NCBI RefSeq assembly: GCF_030272615.1
Contig: NC_081414.1
Span: 815,774,396 to 815,838,395 of the forward strand
Direction of reading: 5' to 3'
Origin: Cryptomeria japonica
Taxonomy: Eukaryota; Streptophyta; Pinopsida; Cupressales; Cupressaceae
Length of the DNA: 64,000 nucleotides
Shown here: positions 21,606 through 33,378 of the stretch, piece after piece
How positions within the stretch are numbered: the first letter of the stretch is position 1
How the letters are laid out: each line of letters begins with the position of its first letter
Notes under the pieces: generated by a model
The model's input: only the letters and a program-made list of their open reading frames with translations
Databases searched by the model: none
Told to the model about the DNA's origin: nothing
Made by a program: the position numbers and the translations under genes

Positions 21606-24147
21606 GTTTTTCTTGAGAGTTAAAAATTGGATGGTAGAGCAGAATAAGAAATGTATGGGTGGTAGAGGGGAGGTAGGGAAGGTTAATGCACATGTTAGGT
21701 ATAATGGTAAAGAACAACAATGCCTTGATGGTTTTTCCAAAAAGGAATGTAGAAGGAAGGAGTGTGTGTAATCGTTGGTATATGCCAAATGCATTTCATA
21801 ACTACTGATAATTACAAAAATGTAGATGAATACAAGATTGGAAATAAAGTGGGAGTAACTTTCATCAAGAATGTAATAGTTTTTGCAAATTCTAAAGAGT
21901 GCAATACTACAATACGCTAAAATCAAAGTTCCTAATTTGGACCATGATGTTGTTTGTGCAACAAAAGTTTTAATGGGTAAGACATAACTTCAAATCAACT
22001 ACGTATCTATATATAGATTCAATGTTTCCCTAATGAAGGCAAGGTATTTTTCTTTGCAAAGAGGTGTTAAAAATATGGTACTTTATATACAATTAAACAA
22101 ACTCCAAAGAGATAAATATATTCATTTAAAAATATATGAAAAATCTTATTCATATATACAAAATCACATTCTTTTCAATGGAAAAGGTAGTCACATGCAA
22201 TCCATGAGCAAATGGGAAAATCTTCTTTTGTTTTTTAAGTATATTAATTTTTGTGATATTTTATTGAAATTTAATTGTGTAAATTTTTAGTTGATGTTTA
22301 TTGATTTTATTTTATAAAGTACATAATCAAAATCTAGCATGCCAAAAAAAAAAAGCCATATGAGGCAAACAAACTTTTCCCACTATAGATATCTATGAGA
22401 TGGATATAATCAATGTTTTTTTGAAAAATATTAGACAAAAAATGGTTAGGAGTGCAATAAGGTAGCTCCTCCATTTCATATTTATTTATATGATTGTGAT
22501 GATCATTTGAAACTCTTGAAATCTTTTATATATACATTTTTCATATTGGAAGTGATTGTTATATTAATTATATTAATTTTCATTATTTTCTTAATAATCT
22601 CCGTTTCATAAGTAATTCATATCCAAAATACCGATAAAAAAAATTTAAAAATTCATATCCAAAACATAAAATAAAAAATAATATTATTGATTATTTTACA
22701 TACAATCAAACAATAAAAAATTATGTTAGAATATTCTTATATACAAAATTATTTTTTAGACCCAACATGATCTCTCAACTTTAGATGGAACATTTACTAA
22801 TTTAAATAATTATAATATAATAACAAGTATAAGATTTATCATTTTATTATATTATTTTTATTATCGTTCGTATTATAAGATTTATTATTTTTACTATCAA
22901 TGTATTAATTTATAAATATTTTAATTATAATAGTATTAATACATGAATACATATATGCATTAAACATTCAAATAAATATAAACACAAAAATTAAATAAAA
23001 AATTAAATACTAACTAATTTTACAACCACAATATTATAATTTACTTTGTAATTGGAAAAAAATAATATAACCTACCTCAAATCCCATGCGAAGATTCCCG
23101 AACTAATTTGAGTGGGGCCCCATCTTATGCACTATGAACATTAGTTTTACATTTTTTTATTTTAGAAAGCTTTCTTGCAGCGTAATAATACTAATATAAT
23201 AGCTTTCCAACTATTAAACAAAAAAAATTTAATGATTCAAGCATAAGGTATATTCTAAATTTATTTGCCAACAATATAATATAAATTACTTGATGAGGGG
23301 GCAATTGACAATTTATATGCTAGTAATATAATATAATTAAATTAAGATATCGAACTTTGCCTAAAGCTACACAAATTTCCCATTAAAGTTGCGTTACTGA
23401 AACGGTCCGAGCTGGATTGACATTCCTCACGTGTATTTTTAACAACCACAAATTTGGTTAGCCAACATTAACTAAAAAATATTAGACATGCAAAAAAAAC
23501 AAAAGACTTTCACAAAAGTTAAAGGGAGAATATATATTTTTATATAATTACAAATTCACTAATTCACGAAAGCAACACATGATTTAAACTCTATAAAACA
23601 TCTCAATCTTTATAACCATATAAATAATTAATTTAAATTAAAAAATTTCCACTAACCTAAAACATAAAATTTGTAACTCAAGTCATATCTTATAGAGGAG
23701 TCAAAACTATAACTTATAAATTTGGTGGTTTTTGTGCACACATTTTTTGCTCCTCCTGAAATATTCCATTGAACTTTGAGAAGCATGTCATTAAATAAAG
23801 TTTAATTTTACCGTGTTAGGTATAGGGTAAGTGCACAAAGATTGGTCAAAAAGGGGGTATAAGTGGACACTTTTTTTCTAAAATCAGGTGAACCTGAACT
23901 TGGAGGCAAAAATTGAATGTCATCCACTCAAGATATGAAGATAATCAAAGAACAAATATTGTAGTACTCTAAATCTAGTTTCCAAACTACTAAACTTTTT
24001 AGGCTTGTAGAATATACACATATACTATATGAAGATATGAAGATAATATATTAAGTATGTATATACACATATACTATTAGGCTTGTGGATATATAATATA
24101 TTAAGTATAAGTATATATATATACACATATAATAATATATAATACTA
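21606..24147. other. AT-rich DNA, no gene seen
   Basis: Long A/T-rich stretch. 24003-24130 holds an imperfect duplication of TATACACATATACTA and GATAATATATTAAGTAT text. No coding, RNA or terminal repeat is supported. Confidence 0.4.
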
Positions 24148-24536
24148 AGTGGATTACAAATATAATTTCTTCTAAGAATGAAGTTGCAAATTCTAAAATT
24201 CCTTGCAAGGACACTCCACCTTCCTCGCTTGTAGAATTGTGCTTTTGGAATATTCCAACTATGGAAAGGTTACCAAATGGAGTGGAGAAGCTAACAAAGT
24301 TAGAGGAATTAAGAATATATAAGTGTCCTAAGTTGATGGAACTTCTTGTCAAAATCGGAGACCTTAGCAATTTGGAAAATATATCATTGAATCTTTGTCC
24401 TAGCTTAGAAGAATGGCCATCAAGTTTTGGAGATCTCTCAAAATTGAAAACATTATATTTGGGAAGCTGTTCTCCAAAATTAAAAGAATCATTGCCCCAC
24501 AATATTAAAGAAAATTGTAAGATAAGATATTATTAA
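24148..24536 (+). pseudogene. NB-LRR-type leucine-rich-repeat fragment
   Basis: About 125 residues in one frame with about three LRR units: MERLPNGVEKLTKLEELRIY, then IGDLSNLENISLNLCPSLEE, then FGDLSKLKTLYLGSC, ending LPHNIKENCKIRYY and a stop at 24534-24536. The LxxLxxLxL spacing with P-x-L/W-x-x-F/I-G-x-L-S is typical of the C-terminal LRR domain of plant intracellular immune receptors (NLRs). No NB-ARC or TIR/CC domain lies within the preceding kilobases, so this is a relic or a detached last exon. The frame opens at about 24148 with no convincing start or splice acceptor. Divergence or absence of the rest makes function unlikely. Confidence 0.7.
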
Positions 24537-24847
24537 ATATTTTTTTCAACAATTCACATCTTAATTGTTATTTTGAGACGTCTTTCTAATTTTTAATTTG
24601 TAATAACACAAATAAAAATTAACCTTTTCAACAGCTTTTCATTTTTTAAATAAAGTATTATATTTCATTACATTTCATTTATTTAAAAAAATTCTCTTGT
24701 TTTAATTAAAATTTACTTTTAATTATTAATATATTATAATTTGTTCGATTGGAGTCTCTCTTATGCTGACAATGATCTAACTTAGCTATATAAAAACTAA
24801 ACTATTGATGTTCTATTCATAACTTTAAATTTAATATATCATTTTAT

Positions 24848-25200
24848 TAGCCCACCATATGACCCCTTAGGTGTCATTAGAGATCATAAGGTGTCACTAG
24901 AGATCATATGGTGTCTTGTGACCCCTTAGGACACCATATGACCCCTTAAGACACCATACGACCCATAAAAACACCATATGGTCATAAGGGGTCATAGGAT
25001 GCCATATGACACCTCGGGACACCATACAACCCATAACAACACCATATGGTATTCTAAAGGGTCATATGGTGCTCTATGACCCCTTAGGACACTATTTGGT
25101 GTTTTTATAGGTCCTATGGTGTGCTAAGGGAAAATATAGTGTCATATGACCCCTTAGGACACCCTATGACCCCTTAGATGTTGTTAGGGGTCATATTGTG
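24848..25200. repeat. Palindromic short-period satellite
   Basis: About a dozen degenerate units of CACCATATGACCCCTTAGGA in both orientations (also GTGTC...CATATGG and AAGGGGTCATA). The CATATG and CCTTAGG cores are near-palindromes, so units can pair with each other. Periods cluster around 20-35 bp. It abuts the (CT)n tract. Confidence 0.8.
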
Positions 25201-25204
25201 TTAT

Positions 25205-25473
<269 letters not shown>

Positions 25474-25555
25474 CTGTCTCTGTCTCCCTCCCTCACTTTT
25501 CATTCACATTTTTTCTACTACCAATAGCGTGTATGGGGTATTGACCCTATTAGTT

Positions 25556-25796
25556 CACTGCACTGCCATAAATTTTTTAATGCGTAGGAGCGCATACGCG
25601 GTACTTATTACTTGTAAGGGCATACGAGGTACTGAGCCCATTATTCGCTACCCTGCAATAAATTTTTTTAGGCTTAGGAGAGCATGCGCACTACTTATTA
25701 GTATAGAATGGGAAAAATAAACACCGTTGGGGTTGCCAACATTTTATGGACTAACAACGCGCAGGCGGTTATTAATGTAGTGCGTATGCGGTACAT
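25556..25796. repeat. Second cluster of GCATACGCGG-type motifs
   Basis: GAGCGCATACGCGGTAC, GGGCATACGAGGTAC, GAGCATGCGCAC, CAACGCGCAGGCGG and GTGCGTATGCGGTAC resemble the subterminal motifs at 7785-8010. They are followed by a hairpin and an ORF in + orientation, as expected for the left end of a related DNA transposon. Confidence 0.5.
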
Positions 25797-25798
25797 AG

Positions 25799-25878
25799 AC
25801 ATAGTTTTAGTTGCCCAAGAGCCTCAATGACCTCAAAAGAAGTTTTTGAGGTCATTGAAGGCCCCATTGGAACTATGT
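25799..25878. repeat. Imperfect hairpin with 15-bp perfect core
   Basis: Arms start ACATAGTT and end AACTATGT. The inner 15 bp (TCAATGACCTCAAAA, 25824-25838 with 25844-25858) are perfectly complementary around a 5-nt loop, and the outer stem has bulges. Overall shape is precursor-like, but a transposon terminal structure is as likely given the neighbouring motif cluster. Confidence 0.7.
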
Positions 25879-26000
25879 CTGCAATTCTATCACTGTTTTA
25901 TACATATAAGTAAGTGATTTTTTTGTTTTTGCATGATTTCAAATGATTGAATTGTTGTTCTTATTAGTTTTGTCAATAGTATTGTGATTGTTTAATAGTT

Positions 26001-26328
26001 TGATTTACCGTGTGAACCTAATACAATTGAAGAAGAGACATTTAATTTACTGTATGAACCTAATGCAATTGAAGAAGATACCGCATTGAATAATCAATCA
26101 AATGATGAACATACACCTTCTCTATTTGATGAATTAAATGTACAGAATGCACCATTGTTAACACCTCCTATAATCATTCGTAGGAAACCAAAGTATCTAA
26201 TTGACATTGATGAGAATATATTGAAGCCAATGCCCAATAAAATGAATGAACGAACTTGTAGGAGAATGGTTAAAAGAATATGGCAAAACTATTTTAAAAA
26301 CTTGAATCAAACCATTATAATATTTTAA
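26001..26328 (+). pseudogene. Unrecognised ORF, probably first part of a transposon gene
   Basis: Open from a possible splice acceptor (TTTAATAG) near 26000 to a stop at 26326-26328. An imperfect internal repeat (CEPNTIEEETFNLLY then YEPNAIEEDTALN) is followed by LFDELNVQNAP, IIRRKPKYLIDID and the basic NERTCRRMVKRIWQ. I recognise no domain. It lies downstream of subterminal-type motifs that match the end of the 1-8 kb element, so it may be the N-terminal part that is missing there. It is cut by a polypyrimidine tract at 26319. Confidence 0.35.
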
Positions 26329-26597
26329 AATCTTAATCTATATCTCATTATCTCTATCTTTCTCTCTTATTTACTCTATCTATATCCATCTCTCCTACTC
26401 TCTCTATATCCCTCTCTCTACCTCTCTTTATATATCCCTCTTTACCTCTCTCTATATGTCATTTCCTATACCTATCACTCCCTCTTTCTATATCTCTCTA
26501 ATCCTCTCTTCCCTCTATTTTTGTCACTCCCTCTCCCTTCCTTTTGATATATTTATCTCTCTCTAACTCACATACACACTCCTTGTTTCTCCCTCCC
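26319..26597. repeat. Polypyrimidine tract, left arm of a 279-bp inverted duplication
   Basis: Reverse complement of 59406-59684 with only a handful of differences. Starts AATATTTTAAAATCTTAATC and ends CTCCTTGTTTCTCCCTCCC. It consists almost wholly of CTCTCTATAT-type pyrimidine words. Confidence 0.9.
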
Positions 26598-26856
26598 TTT
26601 AGGCATAGACGGTGGAAACGGTTGGAAATGGGATGCAAGACGATCAAAAGCATCGTAACCGTTACATCTTCATTATTTTTCATTTTCCAAGGTTGATGGA
26701 TAGGACCCTTTGCAATGAGAATAAAACATGTGACTATAGTACAAAAAAATATAGAAAGAGATAATTAAAGGTACCACTGCTGCTACAGTCTCTGCATGAC
26801 TGGCTCCTGGTACCAATTCGTCTCTGCTCTCTGACACCTCATTAATTCTTTTGTAG

Positions 26857-26996
26857 GGAACTATTATTAGCCGATAAGGCTATTGTAGGTTGGAAAACAA
26901 CTGGAAATGTCATGTCTTGTGCTGATTTCTGGTGGGCAAAATTCTCGTTTTCCATTTTCCTCGTGTTGGAGACATTTTCTGTCACTTCTTTAATCT
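26857..26996 (+). other. Candidate host exon left of the LTR nest
   Basis: 140 nt between TTTTGTAG and GTAAAG splice sites with one open frame (ELLLADKAIVGWKTTG, then WWAKFSFSIFLVLETFSVTS). I recognise no family. Its end phase (one spare base) matches the start of the candidate exon at 54468. The AT-rich code and short length keep this weak. 26598-26856 shows no gene. Confidence 0.2.
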
Positions 26997-27116
26997 GTAA
27001 AGAAATCTGAATATAGTACGTCATATGCAGTACAATATTTCTAGAATAGTTTTTGGATTAACGTTGTTAGGCTTCTTGATTCAATTCGTGGTTCTGTTAA
27101 TGTGCTTGGGTTTTTT

Positions 27117-28297
27117 TGTTGGCATTTTTGATGTTTATGTTGTGATTGTCATTGATGGACACACACTTGTATTGAGATCCCCTTTATATGTATGAGCTCA
27201 TGCTCAACCGGTATTTGTTCCAACCGGTATGTTGTACTCTAGTCTTTAGACTAGTAGTGATTTTGCAGAATGTGTTTCCCGGTCTGAAGTGGCATGTCGA
27301 CCCCAAGCGGTTCATAGATCACAAGCGGTACGAGGAAGCAAAGTGGAACAACACATTCTTACCAGTCTTCATTTTTGTCAAACCGGCAACCAGCATTTTG
27401 TATGAACCGGTAACACTGTGATGAGTTACCAACCGACATTTTGTATGAACCGGTAACACTCTGTGATGAGTTACCAATCCACTGATTGTTTGATGGTGCT
27501 GACACATTGACGGTGATTCTTGTGTCGTGTTACTGAGTATGTCTAGATTCACTGAACCTAGGAAATTGTAATGTAATCCTATTGGACCGACATGAAATCA
27601 AATTCCTTTAAAAGGACATCATGTCTAGGGTTTTTGTGTTGTTGTTGAAGAAGTTGCGAATAGGGTTTATGTTGAGCTAGGGTTTAAGGTGGAAGTGTAG
27701 AGCGATCTTATCTTAGAAGATCGAGTTGTAACTGAGAGAAATAGAGAAGACTGAAGTAATGTTGGAATGCATTAGCTGTGAGCAATACTGGATCTAACCA
27801 AGCAGTTTGTGCTAGTAGATAGATCAAACACTTGTTGATTACTCACATCTTTGACAAGTTTGTAGCCCTTCACCGGGTAGGCCTCAAAGCCTTTGTAAAA
27901 TCCTCTAACAAGGTGGTTCACACATGTGAATCTAAAATCGTCTAACAAGGTAGTCTTTAATCAGACTTATCTCCTAACAGAGATTGAGATTCTTAACAGG
28001 ATCTGTTCTGGTGAAGAACATTGTAAGACCTTAACCGGTCTGGTTTCTATTCTGCAGATAGTGACTTGTGAGTTCCATCTCACCGTGGTTTTTCCCAGTT
28101 GGGTTTCCACGTCAAATATCTTGTGTTATGGTTGTATTGCTTTTGTGGGTGAATGTTTTATTCGCATTTTGGTTTGTATGTGTGATAACTGGTTTGATTG
28201 TCAGACTACTTTACCGATTTATCTCTAGACTGTGTAAGTGTTTTAGTGCAAAGATTTTTGGCATACTAATTCACCCCCCCCCTCTTAGTATTCATCA
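27117..28297 (+). repeat. Outer element 5' LTR
   Basis: 1181 bp, TG...CA ends. Contains several ACCGGTAAC(A/C)-type repeats near 27380-27480 (TTTTGTATGAACCGGTAACA twice). Its 3' end carries a C-run (TCACCCCCCCCC) before CTCTTAGTATTCATCA. Confidence 0.93.
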
Positions 28298-28299
28298 AT

Positions 28300-28312
28300 T
28301 GGTATCAAAGCC
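28300..28312 (+). other. Outer element primer-binding site (initiator tRNA-Met)
   Basis: TGGTATCAAAGCC begins 2 bases after the LTR. It matches the complement of the 3' end of plant initiator tRNA-Met (TGGTATCAGAGCC) with one difference, as is usual for Copia elements. Confidence 0.85.
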
Positions 28313-28335
28313 AACCTTTCTATAAGTTTAACCAC

Positions 28336-29625
28336 TTGGAAAGAGATATGGGGGAATACACATTGAGGGAACTTACTCAACGGCTCACTAAGTCTGAGCA
28401 AGCCTATGATGATCTTATGGTCAAATACAAGGCATCTCAAGCAAAAAGAAGAGAACATGCAGAGAGGCTGATGGAATTATCTGAAAGGAGTTCTGAAGAT
28501 GAAGCTAACATGGAAGCTATGATTGCTAAAGTGAATAAGTTGAATGATTCAAACTCTAATTTGAGAAAGGAGTTGGAAGGATTGACTATTCGGTTTAGCC
28601 AAGAGCTTGAGAACTGGAGAAAAGCTAAAGATCTGGTAAAAGACAGAGATCATGAGATCTCCAAGTTGAAACATGAGATTAGTGCACTAACTGCTTGCCT
28701 TCATGAAAGCAGAATGGAGAAAGAAGACATGCAAGGAGAACTGAACATTGCCATCTCTGAAAATGCAAGTCTTATGGAGACAAACACTGCTATTTCCAAA
28801 GAACTCTTTGAATCAAAGGAAATACTAGCTAAGTTTGGCAAAAGTACAGTCAGGCTAGAGCAAAAGCTTGGGTCATCTAGACTGGCAAAGAATACCAATG
28901 GTCTTGGTTTTTCTGGACATGAGGAAGGAGAATCCTCAAGAACAAATGCTGAAGCATCAAAGAAGCAACCGGCACTCAAAGGAAAAGGTAAGCAGAAATT
29001 CAAACCTATTTGCTTTAACTATCTTAAAGAAGGACACACTGCCAATGTGTGTAGGAGAAAAGCCTACAATAATTTTCCTTATTTTATCAACAATGTACCT
29101 AGATCCAATAAGTTCAATGGTCATTGTTATGCATGCAACAAGTTTGGGCATAGAGCATTTGAATGCAGGTCTGTGATGGATAACACTGGAAGATATCCTC
29201 AGAGGATTAGAGGAACTGGTCCTGAATCTTTTATGAACCGAAACCACAACCGGTTTAATGTCTTCAATCATCAGTCAAGAAGCGGTGGTCATCAAGCGGC
29301 AACCAGATGGAGAGAAAGTTGTATGATTTGTCATGGTCATGGTCACACTACTGCAACATGCAGAAGGAAGAATGGAAACATGTACAATGGACCTTGGATA
29401 GCACCTGGACTTGTTTGCTATCACTGCAACAAACCGGGTCACCTTGCAAGATTCTGCAGAAGCAAAAAAAGTATATCTAATGATATACCGGTCACTCAGG
29501 AAGGAGAAATAGATGTTGAAAAAGTTCAAGAAGACATGAAGAAAATTTGGAAGAAGAAACCAGTATTATTGGAGGAGGAACCGGTTTCTGCACCCAGTGT
29601 GGAAATATCGGAACCGGCAAACTAA
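28336..29625 (+). CDS. Outer element Gag-like protein with four zinc knuckles (429 aa)
   Basis: The first about 180 residues are a long predicted coiled coil rich in Glu, Lys and Leu (LTKSEQAYDDLMVKYKASQA to LEQKLGSSRLAK), followed by a GLGF motif and a basic linker. Four CCHC knuckles follow: CFNYLKEGHTANVC (about 235-248), CYACNKFGHRAFEC (about 273-286), CMICHGHGHTTATC and CYHCNKPGHLARFC. These are the nucleic-acid-binding units of retrotransposon Gag. The coiled-coil + GLGF + CCHC plan is that of Copia-type plant Gag. The frame looks open throughout. No pol gene follows. Confidence 0.8.
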   Translation: MERDMGEYTLRELTQRLTKSEQAYDDLMVKYKASQAKRREHAERLMELSERSSEDEANMEAMIAKVNKLNDSNSNLRKELEGLTIRFSQELENWRKAKDLVKDRDHEISKLKHEISALTACLHESRMEKEDMQGELNIAISENASLMETNTAISKELFESKEILAKFGKSTVRLEQKLGSSRLAKNTNGLGFSGHEEGESSRTNAEASKKQPALKGKGKQKFKPICFNYLKEGHTANVCRRKAYNNFPYFINNVPRSNKFNGHCYACNKFGHRAFECRSVMDNTGRYPQRIRGTGPESFMNRNHNRFNVFNHQSRSGGHQAATRWRESCMICHGHGHTTATCRRKNGNMYNGPWIAPGLVCYHCNKPGHLARFCRSKKSISNDIPVTQEGEIDVEKVQEDMKKIWKKKPVLLEEEPVSAPSVEISEPAN

Positions 29626-30057
29626 GCCTCAAAGGCTTAGGGGGAGCAAATGGCAAAATGCTTTCAAACCCTCGGTTAACACCGGTAAAAGACCTTAACC
29701 AGTATGCTACACCTGTCACTTGGCAGAAGACCAGAAATGATAAAGAGGCAAATTAGGGTTTACGCCCTAATATAGGAGCATTAATGATGGTAGGTGGGAG
29801 ATATGTATAAATGCAATTTTCAAATCATTTCTCACTATCTGTTTTTCGAGCGAAGAAAAGTTTTCAAGTGCAGAGCGAAGAAAAGGCGATTTGAGCTTAG
29901 ATTTGAAGAAATTGGATAGCTTTGAAAGAGATTCAAATCTAGTTTGCAAGTAGTAGTGGAGAACTCAAAGCGGTGATTTGGCATCCGACAGAGAACGAAG
30001 CAAAGCAGAATCAGGAAGCCCTAATTTCGTGTTAGAAAGGTATTTTTCGTGTTCTTG

Positions 30058-31575
30058 AAATACTCTTCAATGGCTTCCGCATCTCATACCAGTTCAAGCA
30101 CATCCATTGAGTCAGAAAATTTCATTCAGAGGAAGTCCAAGTATAATGCTTTGTCACAAGTCCCAGCTGGAGTCATAGTCGAAGAAGGAATTTCTGACTA
30201 TATTGATTGCAAGATAGAAGACCTAGGGTCCTTAGCCATTCATACTCAATTAGGTCTATTTTGTGGAAAGGACAGAAGGATCAAACTGGAGTTCAGTATC
30301 TTAGAGAAGAAGAAACTCCATAATGCGGTGTATTTTTTGGAAGATTTCACAGAGGATCACATCAGAATCAACCTGAGCAGAGTCCATGGTGACAAGATGT
30401 ACCTGGAGAGAATGCATGATATCATGCATGAGGCAATTCATGCAGTCACCAGTTTCTGCAACACAGGGGAAGTACCAGCCTTGAGAACGGTAAGCAAAAC
30501 GGAAATGACCAAGCTCACCGGTTCGACAAGTGATTCACGAGGTATGACAGTTAATCCTATCAAGGATGAACTGGTAAAATACGCCTGCATGGTGATAGGC
30601 CACAAAACATTCTTAGCCAGCAGAATTAATTCTGTATCTGCTGCAGTGGTAAATGCTGCTTACTGGATGATTATAAAGGACAAATCATTTGACTTATGCA
30701 CTGGTATGCAGAGGCAACTCCTGTTAAATCTCAAGGCAATCAAAAAGGACAATTCACTGAGATTTAAGTTTGGACAACTACTGGTAGGGTTGTTTTTCTA
30801 TTTCCAAGGCTACTTTCCGGGTGTAGGAGATGTCCAGTGGTCCCCTGACCAACCAGTAACCAAGCAGATAAAGGAAAGTGTGCAAGCCATTGGAACCGCC
30901 TACCTTGAGATCCTGAACAAATACTTTGATGAGTTCAGAAGAAAGATGAGTCAGAGGATGCGAATCTCAGGTGACATAGTGAAGAAGTATGAAGATGACA
31001 TTTGTTTCACTATTCAGATGGACAAATGTCTAATGGAGGCTGTTGAGCCTAGAATGGAGGAAGTGGAGCCTATGGGCTATGAGGTCATGTTTGACATGTT
31101 GGAAGGGTATGCTTCAACCCTTATTGCCTTGCCTCTTGATCCTAAGGTGAAGCGAACCAGAACCTACTTGGAGAGGATCGCATCGGTTGAAGAACCATTG
31201 GTGAAAAAGGGAAAAGAACCGGTAGCCAAGAAAGCTAAGGCAGTGCCTACGGCATCAGCACCAGCTACCACTGAGACTCCAAGAGTGGCCAAGCGGTCAC
31301 CGACAAAGAAGAAACTGGAGGTAACACCGGCAAAAGTCTTCGAAAGAAAGAGGAAGACTAAGGCAAATGAACCGGACTCCAAAGAAACTGAGTCTGATGA
31401 ACAGCCAAAGAAGGCTAGACAGACCAAGAAGGTAAAGAAGAATGAACCGGCAACATCTGCATCGGTAAATATAGATATCTCCTCTTACAAACCTTTGACA
31501 CATTGTCAAAGAACAGTAAAGAATATTAGGAGAAAGTTACTTCATGATTTAATTGATTATTATGATGATTTCTGA
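30058..31575 (+). CDS. Outer element second protein, left part, unrecognised
   Basis: Open frame of about 500 residues. The ATG at 30070, MASASHTSSSTSIESENFIQ, looks the natural start; an upstream in-frame start is possible. The N-terminal about 350 residues look globular and mixed alpha (YIDCKIEDLGSLAIH, VNAAYWMIIKDKSFDLCTGM, LLVGLFFYFQGYFPGVGDVQ). The rest is Lys/Pro/Thr-rich and basic (KKGKEPVAKKAKAVPTASAP, KRSPTKKKLEVTPAK), as in nucleic-acid-binding tails. No protease, polymerase or integrase motif appears. The Tat element is inserted at the end of this region (31573), and coding sequence of the same strand resumes at about 50988. The family is unknown to me; it may be a protein private to this class of non-autonomous elements. 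Confidence 0.55.
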   Translation, partial: KYSSMASASHTSSSTSIESENFIQRKSKYNALSQVPAGVIVEEGISDYIDCKIEDLGSLAIHTQLGLFCGKDRRIKLEFSILEKKKLHNAVYFLEDFTEDHIRINLSRVHGDKMYLERMHDIMHEAIHAVTSFCNTGEVPALRTVSKTEMTKLTGSTSDSRGMTVNPIKDELVKYACMVIGHKTFLASRINSVSAAVVNAAYWMIIKDKSFDLCTGMQRQLLLNLKAIKKDNSLRFKFGQLLVGLFFYFQGYFPGVGDVQWSPDQPVTKQIKESVQAIGTAYLEILNKYFDEFRRKMSQRMRISGDIVKKYEDDICFTIQMDKCLMEAVEPRMEEVEPMGYEVMFDMLEGYASTLIALPLDPKVKRTRTYLERIASVEEPLVKKGKEPVAKKAKAVPTASAPATTETPRVAKRSPTKKKLEVTPAKVFERKRKTKANEPDSKETESDEQPKKARQTKKVKKNEPATSASVNIDISSYKPLTHCQRTVKNIRRKLLHDLIDYYDDF

Positions 31576-33365
31576 TGCTCTGCAAAAAGGATTAGAAAAT
31601 CTGTTTGATGGCAACACACACAAGAGCACAAGAAACAAACGTTAGTGTTAGCAACAAAAGATTATCCTAAACAGGCATATCAAGAGAGATATTAAGCATG
31701 AAATAGAAAGCATACAAACATAGAATAGATAAACTATACTCCTCCAAATGCTAATCAAGATGCTCATAGTTGCTCCTCCCTTGTTCCTCTCCTCTCCAAG
31801 TCCCAAATGAGTGTAGCTCTTAGCTTTTAGCACTAGCCATGGATGCCATATGGAGATTCAAGATGGTTGAATATGATAAGCAAATGCTATGCAAGTGTAG
31901 ACAATGATGCTATGAGAAAGCTCTATGCTAATGCCAGTATAACAACAATACTCTAATGCTTCCTTTTTTGCTTGAGGAGAAGGGTTCTATTTATAGAAGA
32001 AATGGGGAAATGAAGGGTTAAGATTGAATGGTTTAATCAAGGGCCAAGTTTGAAAGTTGGGGATCCATGTGCACAATTGGCACCAATAAAATGGTGACAA
32101 GTGTCAACATAGGATTGGGTTGAGAGAAGCGGTTGGAGGCATTAAAGGCCTGAGAAGACCTCATGGTTATCTAGAGGCTAAGGGTCAAGTCCAAATTAAG
32201 ATTACCCACTGGATTAAGAGTTAATCCAAGGATAAACCTTTGTGCAAATGTTTAAGAGATAATCATGGTCAAAGCATTAATGGCCTGATGAGACCTTTGG
32301 GTTGGGTAGAGGTTGAGTCAAAACAAATTTTTTAACCATGTGGGAGGGTTTGAGGTAACCATTAATGGTTATTGGAGACTTTGGGGATTAAGTGGTTGAA
32401 GGTTGAAAGCCTTCAATGGTTATCAAAGACTTTGAGCCATTTAGTGGTTGAAGGTTGAAAGCCTTTAATGGTTATCAAAGACTTTGAGGGTTTGAGAAGT
32501 GACTTCCCTTTTGCTTAGAAATGTGACAAAGTTTAGAGAAGGGGTTAGGTTATTTAGAAGTGATTAGAAAATTCTAGAAGGGGTTTAGGCATGCAAGTGG
32601 ATTTTGTAGGAAAATGCAAGTGGGAGAAATTTTGGTATTTTCAATTAAAATAAAATCATTTATTTCAATTAAATGGTGTAATTTGCATTTGGATAAATAT
32701 TCAAATAAATATTAATTTATTTAAATGAGAAAAAGGAAGATAAAGCATTAAAATGCTTGAAGACTTTGAGGGAAACCATTAAAGGCTTGAAGACTTTAAG
32801 GATAACTATTAAAGTCTTAAGAAGACTATAGAAGGAAGCCATCAAGTTTGAATACTTTAAGGGAAACCATTAAAGGTTTCAAGTGGGTGAGGATAAATAG
32901 GATTTTAAATAAATAATTTATTTAAAATAGTTGTGCAACTTGCTTTTGTAGGAAAATACAAGTGGGTGGAGGATAAAGGTGATTTAAATAAATTATTTAT
33001 TTAAAATAATTGTGCAACTTGCTTTTGTAGGAAAATACAAGTGGGTAGAGGATAAAGGTGATTTAAATAAATGTTAATTTATTTAAATGTGAGAGGTGGG
33101 ATTTTGGGGGATTTAAATAAATATTAATTTATTTAAATGTGAGAGAAGATTTAATTAAACAAATATGATTTATTATTTAATTAATGGTCTGAATTTGGTT
33201 AAGTGAATTAAATCAAATAAATTGAATAATTTATTTAATTAATAGGAGAAGAGGGTTAAGATGAATTAATTAAATATTAATTTAATTAATTATTAATTGA
33301 TGGTTAAATAATCAAATAAATATTAAATATTCATTTAATTAAGTGGACAGATTTATGTGACTACA
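31573..33365 (-). repeat. Tat element 3' LTR
   Basis: 1793 bp. On + it runs TGATGCTCTGC...GTGACTACA. Internal repeats: GGTTGAAGGTTGAAAGCCTT and AATGGTTATCAAAGACTTTG occur twice (about 32390-32480). An AATTGTGCAACTTGCTTTTG + TAGGAAAATACAAGTGGG unit recurs at about 32930-33050. AT-rich palindromes such as ATTTAAATAAAT are common. Confidence 0.93.
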
Positions 33366-33378
33366 TTTGCCCCTCTTT
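33366..33378 (-). other. Tat element polypurine tract
   Basis: On - AAAGAGGGGCAAA directly precedes the 3' LTR; it is the expected plus-strand primer. Confidence 0.8.

Noticed and set aside
24101-24502. Minus-strand frame of 133 codons
   Set aside because: Antisense of the LRR fragment, which has clear motifs on +.
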